Shown here: positions 1-5,587 of the stretch, piece after piece
Layout: every line of letters starts with the position of its first letter
Numbering within the stretch: the stretch's first letter is position 1
Origin: Microcaldota archaeon
Lineage (GTDB): Archaea > Micrarchaeota > Micrarchaeia > Micrarchaeales > Micrarchaeaceae
Assembly: GCA_013330215.1 (NCBI GenBank)
Contig: DUIS01000032.1
Coordinates: 1 to 7,781 of the forward strand
DNA: 7,781 bases
Direction: 5' to 3'
Notes under the pieces: generated by a model
Told to the model about the DNA's origin: nothing
Database searches by the model: none
Seen by the model: the letters and a program-made list of their open reading frames with translations, nothing else
Position numbers and translations under genes: made by a program

Positions 1-782
1 AAGTCCCCGTTCAGAGGCCACCACCCAACAAGGTACTGAAGGTTTACGGGCACGCCTCCTATACCCTCCATGTATAGCGCCTGCACCTGGTTCGCGTCAA
101 GGGAGGTGTTGTAGACCTGTACGTCGGCGATGGAGCCTGGGAAGTACCAACCCAGCTGATTTGCCGGTATGCCTATGGCTGCCGGCACTGTACTGCCAAG
201 AACAGTATTCAACTGGGTTACGGCGCCTGTTTGGGATTGCCCATCATAATAGACAGTCACGCTTGTTCCTCCACTATAGGTATAACCTACGAAATTCCAT
301 GCGTTTGGGGTCGGTATGAAAGTTGTGAGAAAATCGTCTCCTGCACCTACAAAGTTTAAATACCCCGTAGGTTGATTCATTCTGAGTCCTGATGCTCGGG
401 CGTGAATTTGTTGATCACCCCATTCCATTATTGTTGGATAGCTTGAGGCAAGCGAGCCCGTCCAGTATATCCATGCAAAGGCACTTCTTGGATTGTTGCC
501 AAGCGGCAACCCGGTCGTTCCTATGCTCACGTAGCTGGTCTGCCCGTTGAACTGCGCAACAGACTGAGGAATCACGCTAGTGCACACACCCTCGAGCGAG
601 GTTATTGCTGTGCTCCTGAAAACTTTGCATGAGCCTGGAGAGGCCCTTGGGCCCCATGTCGCGCTGTTGAAGGCGCCCAGGGAGACCAATGCCGCAAGCA
701 CGACCCCAATAATAAGGACCGCCCATCCGTAGGTCATGAGGTATTCCATTGCGCTTTGCGACCTGAACCTCATATGCAACAT
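1..782 (-). CDS. Type IV pilin-like (class III signal peptide) LamG-domain surface protein, C-terminus missing
   Basis: The reading frame is open from an ATG at 782 to the window edge, so 260 codons are seen and the C-terminus is lost. Residues 1-36 form a class III signal peptide: a short basic segment (MRFRS), then QSAMEYLMTYGW and a hydrophobic helix. Prepilin-peptidase cleavage is expected just before the Gln, which puts Glu at mature position 5 as in type IV pilins. After a linker with two cysteines (in SCKVF and GVCTS), a LamG/concanavalin-A-like fold runs from about residue 75 to the edge. It starts at VAQFNGQTSYVSIG and includes AWNFVGYTYSGG, VTVYYDG, GSIADVQVYN and VGWWPLNGD. Such proteins are exported, membrane-anchored or assembled into filaments, and may bind surface glycans. 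The alternative in-frame ATG at 773 leaves a more typical short basic leader, while the TATA box at 807-815 would start transcription near 785. The fold is secure; the ligand is unknown. Confidence 0.85.
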   Translation of the reverse strand, partial: MLHMRFRSQSAMEYLMTYGWAVLIIGVVLAALVSLGAFNSATWGPRASPGSCKVFRSTAITSLEGVCTSVIPQSVAQFNGQTSYVSIGTTGLPLGNNPRSAFAWIYWTGSLASSYPTIMEWGDQQIHARASGLRMNQPTGYLNFVGAGDDFLTTFIPTPNAWNFVGYTYSGGTSVTVYYDGQSQTGAVTQLNTVLGSTVPAAIGIPANQLGWYFPGSIADVQVYNTSLDANQVQALYMEGIGGVPVNLQYLVGWWPLNGD

Positions 783-806
783 CTCAAGATTACTAGGTCT
801 GTGATC

Positions 807-815
807 TTATAAAAA
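807..815 (-). promoter_or_regulatory. TATA box of the pilin-like LamG gene
   Basis: On the minus strand this reads TTTTTATAA. Its centre, about 811, lies roughly 26 bases before position 785, so the transcript would begin 0-4 bases ahead of the ATG at 782. That implies an almost leaderless mRNA. The element is seen directly; its use is inferred from spacing. Confidence 0.5.
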
Positions 816-886
816 TGTGATTTTCGGCCAATTCATGATAAATCTCCAATAGGCAAATTCCGCTAATCTTCCCATCTGGCATATGC

Positions 887-922
887 TTATAAACAGGCTG
901 ATGGCAATAATATTGGAGTGAT
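887..922 (+). promoter_or_regulatory. TATA box and Shine-Dalgarno of the pentapeptide-repeat gene
   Basis: TTATAAA at 887-893 is centred near 890, predicting a transcript start near 916. GGAGTGAT at 915-922 partly matches the complement of the archaeal 16S rRNA 3' end and sits just before the ATG at 926. The 143-base gap 783-925 thus holds two divergent promoters and no gene that I can see. Confidence 0.5.
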
Positions 923-925
923 ATT

Positions 926-1468
926 ATGCCAACAAAAAACAAGGTGTGGTATGGGCAAGTAGCATTGAGAGCAAACGAGGCAAGGACAGGCCCCCTGCTC
1001 GTAGAAGTATACACGGATAGGAAGCGCCTGAGGCTGAACGGCGAGGTAACTGAAGAGAACGTGAGGAAACTTCTGGAAGAAGCCGAAGCGAAAGAACTGC
1101 CAATAGACCTAAGCTACATGAATCTGTCAAACCTAAAAGGGACAAAATTATTTGTTGGCAGGAACCTCCGGTTCGCCAACCTAAGGGGGATCACATCCAC
1201 CCAGCTTGATTTTTCAGGCGGGAGCCTTTTCGGGGCTATACTTATAAAGGCAATAGCCACAAAATCCGCTTTTGCAAAGACGGACTTCTCGTCAGCCGAT
1301 GCCTGGAACGCAGACTTCCAATACGCCATAACGTTTGAGGATGCGACCGGTCTAGATACAGTGCAGCACCTTGGCACCGCAAGGTTCCACGGCGCAAAGG
1401 GATTGTCAGATGCCTCCAAAGCAATAATACTAAAGGCAAACCCGAACATGAAGTTCGGCTACGTATGA
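926..1468 (+). CDS. Pentapeptide-repeat protein
   Basis: 180 residues, apparently cytoplasmic, with no signal peptide or membrane segment. Residues 1-55 are a charged non-repeat N-terminal part. From about 59 to 160 the sequence shows the five-residue rhythm of pentapeptide repeats (roughly A-D/N-L/F-x-x): DLSYMNLSNLKGTKL, LRFANLRGI, LDFSGGSLFGAIL, SAFAKTDFSSADAWNADF, ARFHGAKGLSDA. This family folds into a right-handed quadrilateral beta helix. Known members include DNA-mimic gyrase-protection proteins and many scaffolds of unknown role, so the sequence does not assign a function. The repeats are imperfect, with interruptions around 80-95 and 138-150. The start is supported by GTGAT exactly 8 bases upstream. 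The 3' end overlaps the convergent ATPase gene by 10 bases (1459-1468). Confidence 0.75.
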   Translation: MPTKNKVWYGQVALRANEARTGPLLVEVYTDRKRLRLNGEVTEENVRKLLEEAEAKELPIDLSYMNLSNLKGTKLFVGRNLRFANLRGITSTQLDFSGGSLFGAILIKAIATKSAFAKTDFSSADAWNADFQYAITFEDATGLDTVQHLGTARFHGAKGLSDASKAIILKANPNMKFGYV

Positions 1469-3234
1469 GGCTGAATTATTAGATGCGGAAGTGCCACTAC
1501 GCCTTCAGTTCCGATGACCTCAACGCCTCCCAGATTTAAACGTTTTTTGTATTGCCCGACAAGCGAGTCTTTCGTGACGATTATCACCTTTGGGTAGCTC
1601 CTCAGCCTCGATTCCACCATTTTCAAGGTGCTCTCCATGCTCTTGCTCCCGGTCTCGTATTCTATGGCCACTTTGCAGTTCCCATTTATCACTGATATGT
1701 CAGGGCCGTTGGAATTGTCTATGATCCTGTTTTCGATACCATCTTTTGCAAGGAGCTCCGAGATCCTTTTTACCCAGAGCTCATGCTCAAGGCTGAGCGA
1801 AGGGTTTCGACACATTACCCATTCCTCCCTGTCGTAATCGTCCTTCATGCGCGATAGGAATCCCGACTGCATAAGTTTCGACAGCACCGAATCCGTAATC
1901 CCGGGATTCAGCCTTTTCAATTCGGAAATCGCTGCGGGCCTTTTTGCGTGCAACATAAGTAATCCCTTTGCCTCCCCCTCTCCGAGAGCCGCATTCCCCT
2001 CTATCGCAACCTCATCAAACCTTGGCGTTGACAGAAGTACCGGGTTGCGGTTCCTGCTGCTTACAAGCATCGCTTGGTTCTGCGCGATCCTGAACATTTT
2101 GTTTCTTAGGGCATCGGCCATTGCGGCGTTGCTGCCTGAGAGCACCTTCGTCACGTACGAGACCTCGGAGGGCTCCCTCGAATAGAACGTGAGGAATGCC
2201 GAAGCGTTCGCCATGACCTTCTTGTTAAGCGTGCTTGCCGCATGCGTTACTATTATGACACCAATCCCGTATTTCCTGCCCTCTTCTATGAGCTTCGATA
2301 TTATCGAATTGCTGTTCGAGTCGTCTGTCAGGAACTGGGCCTCGTCTATCATTATGTAAAGCCTCAGCATCCCCTCCCTCTTGCTGTCGTGCATGGTGGA
2401 GTATATCCTGCTGAGCAGTTCCCCTATGTAGATGAGTTGCGCCTCCCTGCTCTTCATGTTAGCCAGCGCAAAGGAGTGGATGCCTCCCTGCATCTCCTTC
2501 ATGCTTATCGGCGTGCTGTTGAATGCGGAGCTGTTCAGCAGCGATATCCTGTCCTTGAGGCGCAACAGCGTATTGCGCTCGCCTACGGTCTTCGAGTTCC
2601 TTATGAATATGCAGATTTCGTCAAGAAGGTTCCTTATCGTTGGAGCGCTCTTGAGCTCCCTGTCTGACATTCCCCTTGCGCCGCTCTTCCTGTAGGTGTA
2701 CCATAGGCATTCGCTAAGCTTCGTGGCCTGTATGTGGCCAAGGAGGTACACATCCCTGAAAAGCCTGGAAAGCTCCGATATGCGCTCAGAGATGCTTGCT
2801 CCGTCAAGCTCCAGTATGTTTATTCCAGAATAGACCGCGTTATGCACCGTGCCGCCGATCCTGGAGACCGCCGCGCTGTGCTCATTGTGCGCATCAAATA
2901 TTATGCACGGAATCTCGGATTCCTTTATGTCGAGAAGAAGGGACTTGAAGAGCGTGCTCTTGCCGAAGCCGCTCATTCCTGATATCACTATGTGCGGATT
3001 TGATTCATGCCTTGGGTAGAGGAAGAACCTGCCTCCTTTCCTCGCCCAGGTGTAGTTTATCTCCCTGTCAAGTGCCGCGAACCTGCCCTTTATGAAAAGG
3101 CTGCCCCTTGGGAGCAGCACGGCCTCGGCCCTGCCGAACCCAAGCCTTAATCCTTTGCTATTGCCGCTATCTGCGGCAAACATCTCAGAAATCCTACCAA
3201 GAAACGATTTTAGACTATTGATTGTACCAACCAT
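1459..3234 (-). CDS. HerA/TraG-like P-loop ATPase with C-terminal winged-helix-like and PD-(D/E)XK nuclease-like module
   Basis: 591 residues, apparently soluble. Residues 27-80 may be a small beta-barrel-like N-terminal region. The ATPase core has Walker A GMSGFGKST at 86-94, a strand ending in FDAHNE at 113-118 (the position of DPKGEY-type motifs in this superfamily), and Walker B LYIMIDEAQ at 292-300 (Asp297, Glu298). It is followed by GIGVIIVTHAAS at 323-334, a sensor-like strand. HerA/TraG/VirB4 ATPases are ring-shaped DNA pumps acting in end resection, conjugation or DNA packaging. Residues 420-465 look like a winged helix (AISELKRL ... VLSKLMQSGFL). Residues 485-580 resemble a restriction-endonuclease fold: a helix, GPDISVIN with Asp512, VAIEYETGSKS with Glu525, Glu527 and Lys531, then VIIVTKDS. 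This suggests that translocase and nuclease sit in one chain. ExE in place of ExK leaves catalysis uncertain. No NurA is adjacent. The ATPase call is strong, the nuclease call moderate. Confidence 0.82.
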   Translation of the reverse strand: MVGTINSLKSFLGRISEMFAADSGNSKGLRLGFGRAEAVLLPRGSLFIKGRFAALDREINYTWARKGGRFFLYPRHESNPHIVISGMSGFGKSTLFKSLLLDIKESEIPCIIFDAHNEHSAAVSRIGGTVHNAVYSGINILELDGASISERISELSRLFRDVYLLGHIQATKLSECLWYTYRKSGARGMSDRELKSAPTIRNLLDEICIFIRNSKTVGERNTLLRLKDRISLLNSSAFNSTPISMKEMQGGIHSFALANMKSREAQLIYIGELLSRIYSTMHDSKREGMLRLYIMIDEAQFLTDDSNSNSIISKLIEEGRKYGIGVIIVTHAASTLNKKVMANASAFLTFYSREPSEVSYVTKVLSGSNAAMADALRNKMFRIAQNQAMLVSSRNRNPVLLSTPRFDEVAIEGNAALGEGEAKGLLMLHAKRPAAISELKRLNPGITDSVLSKLMQSGFLSRMKDDYDREEWVMCRNPSLSLEHELWVKRISELLAKDGIENRIIDNSNGPDISVINGNCKVAIEYETGSKSMESTLKMVESRLRSYPKVIIVTKDSLVGQYKKRLNLGGVEVIGTEGVVALPHLIIQPHT

Positions 3235-3292
3235 AATAACACCACAAGAAAAGTATTTGCCGCCTTGAGGAGGAAGCGGCCAAACAAACAGT

Positions 3293-3302
3293 AATTTATA
3301 CC
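3293..3302 (+). promoter_or_regulatory. TATA box of the tRNA-Ser gene
   Basis: AATTTATACC is centred near 3298, about 27 bases before the first tRNA base at 3325. The same ten bases recur as the methyltransferase promoter element on the other strand at 4991-5000. The rest of the 90-base gap 3235-3324 holds the start region of the ATPase gene and a weak inverted repeat, GCCGC (3259-3263) with GCGGC (3276-3280). Confidence 0.6.
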
Positions 3303-3324
3303 TAAATAACAGAAACTCCTTTAT

Positions 3325-3448
3325 GCCAGGGTGGCGGAATCCGGTAACGCGCCGGTCTTGAGCTTCAAAGCATCAAGAGCTGATTAGTGATGCGAACAAG
3401 GCAACCGGTTTCCTCACGGAATTTAGGGTTCAAATCCCTACCCTGGCG
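3325..3448 (+). tRNA. tRNA-Ser (anticodon TGA) with a 40-nt intron
   Basis: This is a class II tRNA. The acceptor stem GCCAGGG (3325-3331) pairs with CCCTGGC (3441-3447), and the discriminator is G3448, as expected for serine. D-stem GCG/CGC (3334-3336, 3348-3350) has GG at 3343-3344. The anticodon stem CCGGT (3352-3356) pairs with ACCGG (3404-3408) across the intron, and the anticodon is TGA at 3359-3361, reading UCA and probably other UCN codons. The long variable arm has TTCC (3410-3413) paired to GGAA (3418-3421). The T arm is TAGGG-TTCAAAT-CCCTA (3424-3440). CCA is not encoded. The mature RNA is 84 nt before CCA addition. The G73 discriminator and UGA anticodon argue against Leu. Confidence 0.95.
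3363..3402 (+). other. Archaeal tRNA intron (bulge-helix-bulge), canonical position 37/38
   Basis: The intron lies one base 3' of the anticodon. The central 4-bp helix is CTTG (3357-3360) with CAAG (3397-3400). The 5' bulge is A3361 G3362 C3363, cut after G3362. The 3' bulge is G3401 C3402 A3403, cut after C3402. The intron body continues with TTC (3364-3366)/GAA (3394-3396), an AAA bulge and GCATC (3370-3374)/GATGC (3389-3393). This is a strict hBHBh' substrate for the archaeal splicing endonuclease. Confidence 0.93.
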
Positions 3449-3492
3449 AATGAATTTTCCGAGCCGGCTTTCTGCAGAATGCGCCTAAAAAG

Positions 3493-3502
3493 ATTATTAA
3501 AG
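3493..3502 (+). promoter_or_regulatory. Probable TATA element of the aldo/keto reductase gene
   Basis: ATTATTAAAG, centred near 3497, predicts a transcript start near 3523, leaving about 7 bases of leader. GTGATC at 3522-3527 then serves as a Shine-Dalgarno-like motif immediately before the ATG at 3530. The TATA match is weaker than at the tRNA gene. Confidence 0.35.
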
Positions 3503-3529
3503 TTAGCATGATTAAATTTCAGTGATCGC

Positions 3530-4465
3530 ATGAAATTCAAGTATCTGGGCAACACCAAGGAGAAGATACCTGAGATAGGGATAGGGACATGGAAGATGGG
3601 TGTAAATCCCGAAAAGGAGATAACAGCGCTAAGGGCGGGTATGGATGCGGGGATGCGCTTCATCGACACCGCAGAAATGTACGGGACCGAATGGGTTGTG
3701 GCAAAGGCGATAAAGAACGAGGAAGACGTCTTTGTAGCGACAAAGGTGTCGCCAAGCCATTTCAGCTACGATGACGTCATAAAGGCATGCGACAGGAGCC
3801 TGAAGAGTCTCGAGGTGAAGCAGATAGACCTCTACCAGCTCCACTGGCCGAACCACAGTGTGCCCATACGCGAGACGATGCGCGCAATGGAGGATCTTGT
3901 CGATGCCGGAAAGATAAGGCACATAGGGGTAAGCAACTTCAGCATAAGGGAATTCCAGGAGGCGCAGGATTCGATGGCAAAGTACAGAATAGTCTCGAAC
4001 CAGGTGGAATACAGCATACTCGTGGGCTTAGAGCCAGGCCTTCTCGACTTCTGCAACAAGAACAAGGTGACGATCATTGCATACAGCCCGCTTGCGAAAG
4101 GCGCGCTCTTCAGCCCTAAGAACAGGCACGCGCTCCTTGTCCTTGAGGCTATAGGCAGGGCGCATGGCAAGAGCGCGGTGCAGGTGGCGCTGAACTGGGT
4201 GGTATCGAACGAGAATGCGGTGGCGATACCGAAGGCAAGCGACGCCACGCACGTCCTTGAGAACGCCGGCGCATCGGGATGGAGGCTCACACCAAAGGAA
4301 TACAAAATGCTGGATCCGATAAGCGGAAACAACCAGTCCCCGTTAAGCAGGTACAACAACATACTGAAAAGCAGCGGGGTATGGGCTAGGGCAGCCCACT
4401 CCATATATGAAAGGAAGGGTAAGGCTCACCTGAAGAGCAGTACCACCAAATCCTCAAAGAAATAG
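3530..4465 (+). CDS. Aldo/keto reductase
   Basis: 311 residues, a cytoplasmic (beta/alpha)8-barrel NAD(P)H-dependent oxidoreductase that reduces carbonyl compounds to alcohols. All four catalytic residues of the superfamily are visible: Asp46 and Tyr51 in FIDTAEMYG, Lys72 in VATKVSP, and His105 in LYQLHWPN. The family signatures IGVSNFS (132-138), YSPLAKG (185-191) and IPKAS (233-237, cofactor-phosphate loop) follow in the usual order. The physiological substrate cannot be read from the sequence. The barrel should end near residue 270. The remaining tail, about 40 residues, is rich in Lys and Ser and runs into the 40-base overlap with the convergent methyltransferase gene, so the last 13 residues are encoded opposite that gene's 3' end. 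It follows the tRNA by 81 bases and appears to have its own promoter. Confidence 0.93.
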   Translation: MKFKYLGNTKEKIPEIGIGTWKMGVNPEKEITALRAGMDAGMRFIDTAEMYGTEWVVAKAIKNEEDVFVATKVSPSHFSYDDVIKACDRSLKSLEVKQIDLYQLHWPNHSVPIRETMRAMEDLVDAGKIRHIGVSNFSIREFQEAQDSMAKYRIVSNQVEYSILVGLEPGLLDFCNKNKVTIIAYSPLAKGALFSPKNRHALLVLEAIGRAHGKSAVQVALNWVVSNENAVAIPKASDATHVLENAGASGWRLTPKEYKMLDPISGNNQSPLSRYNNILKSSGVWARAAHSIYERKGKAHLKSSTTKSSKK

Positions 4466-4971
4466 TGCTCCTTTCCAACAATCTTCGCATCAAGCCTTTT
4501 CACGTCCTTTTCGTAATCGTTTATGGAGCTCTCAAGGAGCAGCACCACATGCCTCGTCATCAGGTGTTTTTTGTAGCCGTTCAGGAACCTGTCTATGAGC
4601 GCCCTGCCATTTGGCCCTCCATCAAGTGCAATATCCTTTACCCTCTTGCTCTCGAGATATGGCGGATTGAAGATTATGGTGCTGAACTTTCCCTTCACTC
4701 CGCTAAAGAGGTCTGAGAGCACAAATGTGCCATCTACCTTGTTCAGTTTAGCATTCATCCGTGCGCAACTGAGCGCACCACGGTCTACATCGGCAAACGT
4801 CACCTCGCAGCCCTTCAGCGCTGCTGTTATCCCCTGTATCCCGGTGCCGGTCCCGATGTCAAGCACCTTTCCGAACGCATGCTCCTCAACTGCCCTTGCA
4901 AGCAGATATGAGTCCTCCCTAGGCTCGTATACGCCTCTGCTCAGGCTCAGTTCCAGGAATTTGGGATCCAT
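4426..4971 (-). CDS. hemK2: HemK2/Mtq2-type release factor glutamine N5-methyltransferase
   Basis: 181 residues from the ATG at 4971. It is a class I SAM-dependent methyltransferase of the short archaeal/eukaryal HemK2 type, without the N-terminal helical domain of bacterial PrmC. Visible motifs are YEPREDSYLL (15-24, typical for this family), SAM-binding motif I VLDIGTGTG (36-44), the acidic motif II residue in ADVD (60-63), catalytic NPPY (102-105) and LDGGPNG (116-122). Family members methylate the Gln of the GGQ loop of aRF1/eRF1, usually with a Trm112 zinc partner. An in-frame TTG at 5004 and an ATG at 4986 lie upstream, but the TATA box at 4991-5000 sits inside that extension, exactly 25 bases before the ATG at 4971. 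A leaderless start at 4971 is therefore best. Its 3' end overlaps the aldo/keto reductase by 40 bases. Confidence 0.9.
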   Translation of the reverse strand: MDPKFLELSLSRGVYEPREDSYLLARAVEEHAFGKVLDIGTGTGIQGITAALKGCEVTFADVDRGALSCARMNAKLNKVDGTFVLSDLFSGVKGKFSTIIFNPPYLESKRVKDIALDGGPNGRALIDRFLNGYKKHLMTRHVVLLLESSINDYEKDVKRLDAKIVGKEHYFFEDLVVLLFR

Positions 4972-4990
4972 GCAATACAATCCCATCGAA

Positions 4991-5000
4991 GGTATAAATT
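4991..5000 (-). promoter_or_regulatory. TATA box of the methyltransferase gene
   Basis: The minus strand reads AATTTATACC, identical to the tRNA-Ser element. Its centre near 4996 is 25 bases from the ATG at 4971, which argues for a leaderless transcript. Confidence 0.6.
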
Positions 5001-5021
5001 CCAATAGTATTTGTCAAACGC

Positions 5022-5054
5022 AAAAAGAAAGAAAAAAAGAAAAAGAAAAAAAAA
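5022..5054 (-). terminator. Oligo-T transcription terminator
   Basis: The plus strand is 33 bases of nearly pure A broken by single G residues. The minus strand is therefore a ladder of T runs, the first and longest being nine T (5046-5054). Archaeal RNA polymerase terminates on such runs without needing a hairpin. It lies 28 bases past the stop of the small gene at 5082-5372 and just before the methyltransferase promoter, so it separates two co-directional units. Confidence 0.7.
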
Positions 5055-5081
5055 CAACCCAAGCGGTCGGTCGGATGCATA

Positions 5082-5372
5082 CTATGCTTTGCTGTATGTG
5101 CTGTAGATGTGTGTGCCTGCGCCTGTTATCACTACATGTATGTGGCACGGCACATCCATATGCTGCCTTATCCTTTCCCTCTGGAAAAGCTTGCTCCTGT
5201 ATATTATCTCCTTCACTACCTCGGGGAGCACCTCCTTCAGCTCCATGTCTGCCATCTTCGTCTCAACCTTTTCCATGTCCGTCATATCGGCGCAGTATAT
5301 GCCATCCAATTCGTCCACCGCTGAATCCGTTCCCGTACAGAGCCTTTGCTCACACTTTAGTCTCGGTTCCAC
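5082..5372 (-). CDS. Hypothetical protein, possibly N-terminally incomplete
   Basis: 96 residues if the GTG at 5372 is the start, or 67 from the first ATG at 5285. I do not recognise a family. The second half is Met/Glu/Lys-rich and looks helical (residues 30-68, MTDMEKVETK onward). It is followed by a beta-like stretch, CHIHVVITGAGTHIY, near the C-terminus. Codon use (AGG, ATA, GAG, AAG) matches neighbouring genes, and the minus-strand oligo-T terminator lies directly downstream; both support a real gene on this strand. No TATA box lies at the right distance from 5372. The frame stays open upstream only to 5435, and an adjacent open frame continues to 5539, so the true gene may be longer and frameshifted. 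Three cysteines occur within the first 30 residues, but there is no recognisable zinc motif. Confidence 0.5.
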   Translation of the reverse strand: MEPRLKCEQRLCTGTDSAVDELDGIYCADMTDMEKVETKMADMELKEVLPEVVKEIIYRSKLFQRERIRQHMDVPCHIHVVITGAGTHIYSTYSKA

Positions 5373-5395
5373 TAGACAACCCCAAGAATCCGCAC

Positions 5396-5539
5396 CTACG
5401 CTACTTTGCAGGCATACCCCAGAAAAAGCACTTGCTTACAGCACAGGCAATACCTATTTGTATGGCGCAGGAATGCGCAACTTTCTTGGTAGTATTGCGC
5501 AGCCAATCTATTTATACCTTCTTTTACTTTGATATACAA
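5396..5539 (-). pseudogene. Possible small Cys-rich ORF or detached N-terminal part of the 5082-5372 gene
   Basis: A 47-codon frame starts at a TTG at 5539, 24 bases after the centre of a minus-strand TATTTAAA (5559-5566), and stops at 5396-5398. It contains KVKEGINRLAAQYYQESC and further cysteines (RYCLCCK, YACK). It overlaps the open upstream extension of the next gene (frame open from 5435) in a segment with an A5 and a C4 run (5423-5427, 5417-5420). One frameshift there would join the two into a single protein of about 150 residues. Another minus-strand frame is also open across much of this segment, so chance is a serious alternative. Confidence 0.22.
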
Positions 5540-5550
5540 TCAAATATTAA

Positions 5551-5567
5551 AAGAAAGGTTTAAATAC
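5551..5567 (+). promoter_or_regulatory. Strong-looking BRE/TATA promoter facing the RCK operon
   Basis: AAGAAAGG (purine-rich, BRE-like) is followed directly by TTTAAATAC. The TATA centre near 5563 predicts a plus-strand start at 5588-5590, which coincides with an ATG at 5588. The TATA core is nearly symmetrical, so it could also fire on the minus strand towards 5539. Confidence 0.45.
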
Positions 5568-5587
5568 TTTAATAATCAGAAGATAGC

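Noticed and set aside
3259..3280. Inverted repeat GCCGC...GCGGC upstream of the ATPase gene as a possible operator.
   Set aside because: The 5-bp arms with a 12-base spacer are within chance expectation and nothing else supports a regulator site.
3380..3393. CTGA followed by GTGATG in the tRNA intron, resembling D' and C' boxes of a C/D guide RNA.
   Set aside because: The intron is only 40 nt, lacks the outer C and D boxes, and the GATGC part is already used in the intron helix with GCATC.
3832..4404. Minus-strand open frame of 190 codons inside the aldo/keto reductase.
   Set aside because: It is antisense to a complete catalytic tetrad on the plus strand and has no family motifs.
5107..5532. 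Plus-strand open frame of 141 codons opposite the small hypothetical gene.
   Set aside because: Codon use and the oligo-T terminator favour the minus strand. The plus translation is Ser/Thr-rich shadow sequence.
5056..5540. Possible SRP RNA or RNase P RNA on the minus strand between a promoter-like element and the oligo-T run.
   Set aside because: I could not find the conserved core sequences of either RNA, and the second half has protein-like codon use.
4595..5563. Long plus-strand open frame of 322 codons.
   Set aside because: It is antisense to the methyltransferase (clear SAM and NPPY motifs) and to the oligo-T terminator. Its translation is low-complexity Ser/Pro/Cys-rich with no family features.
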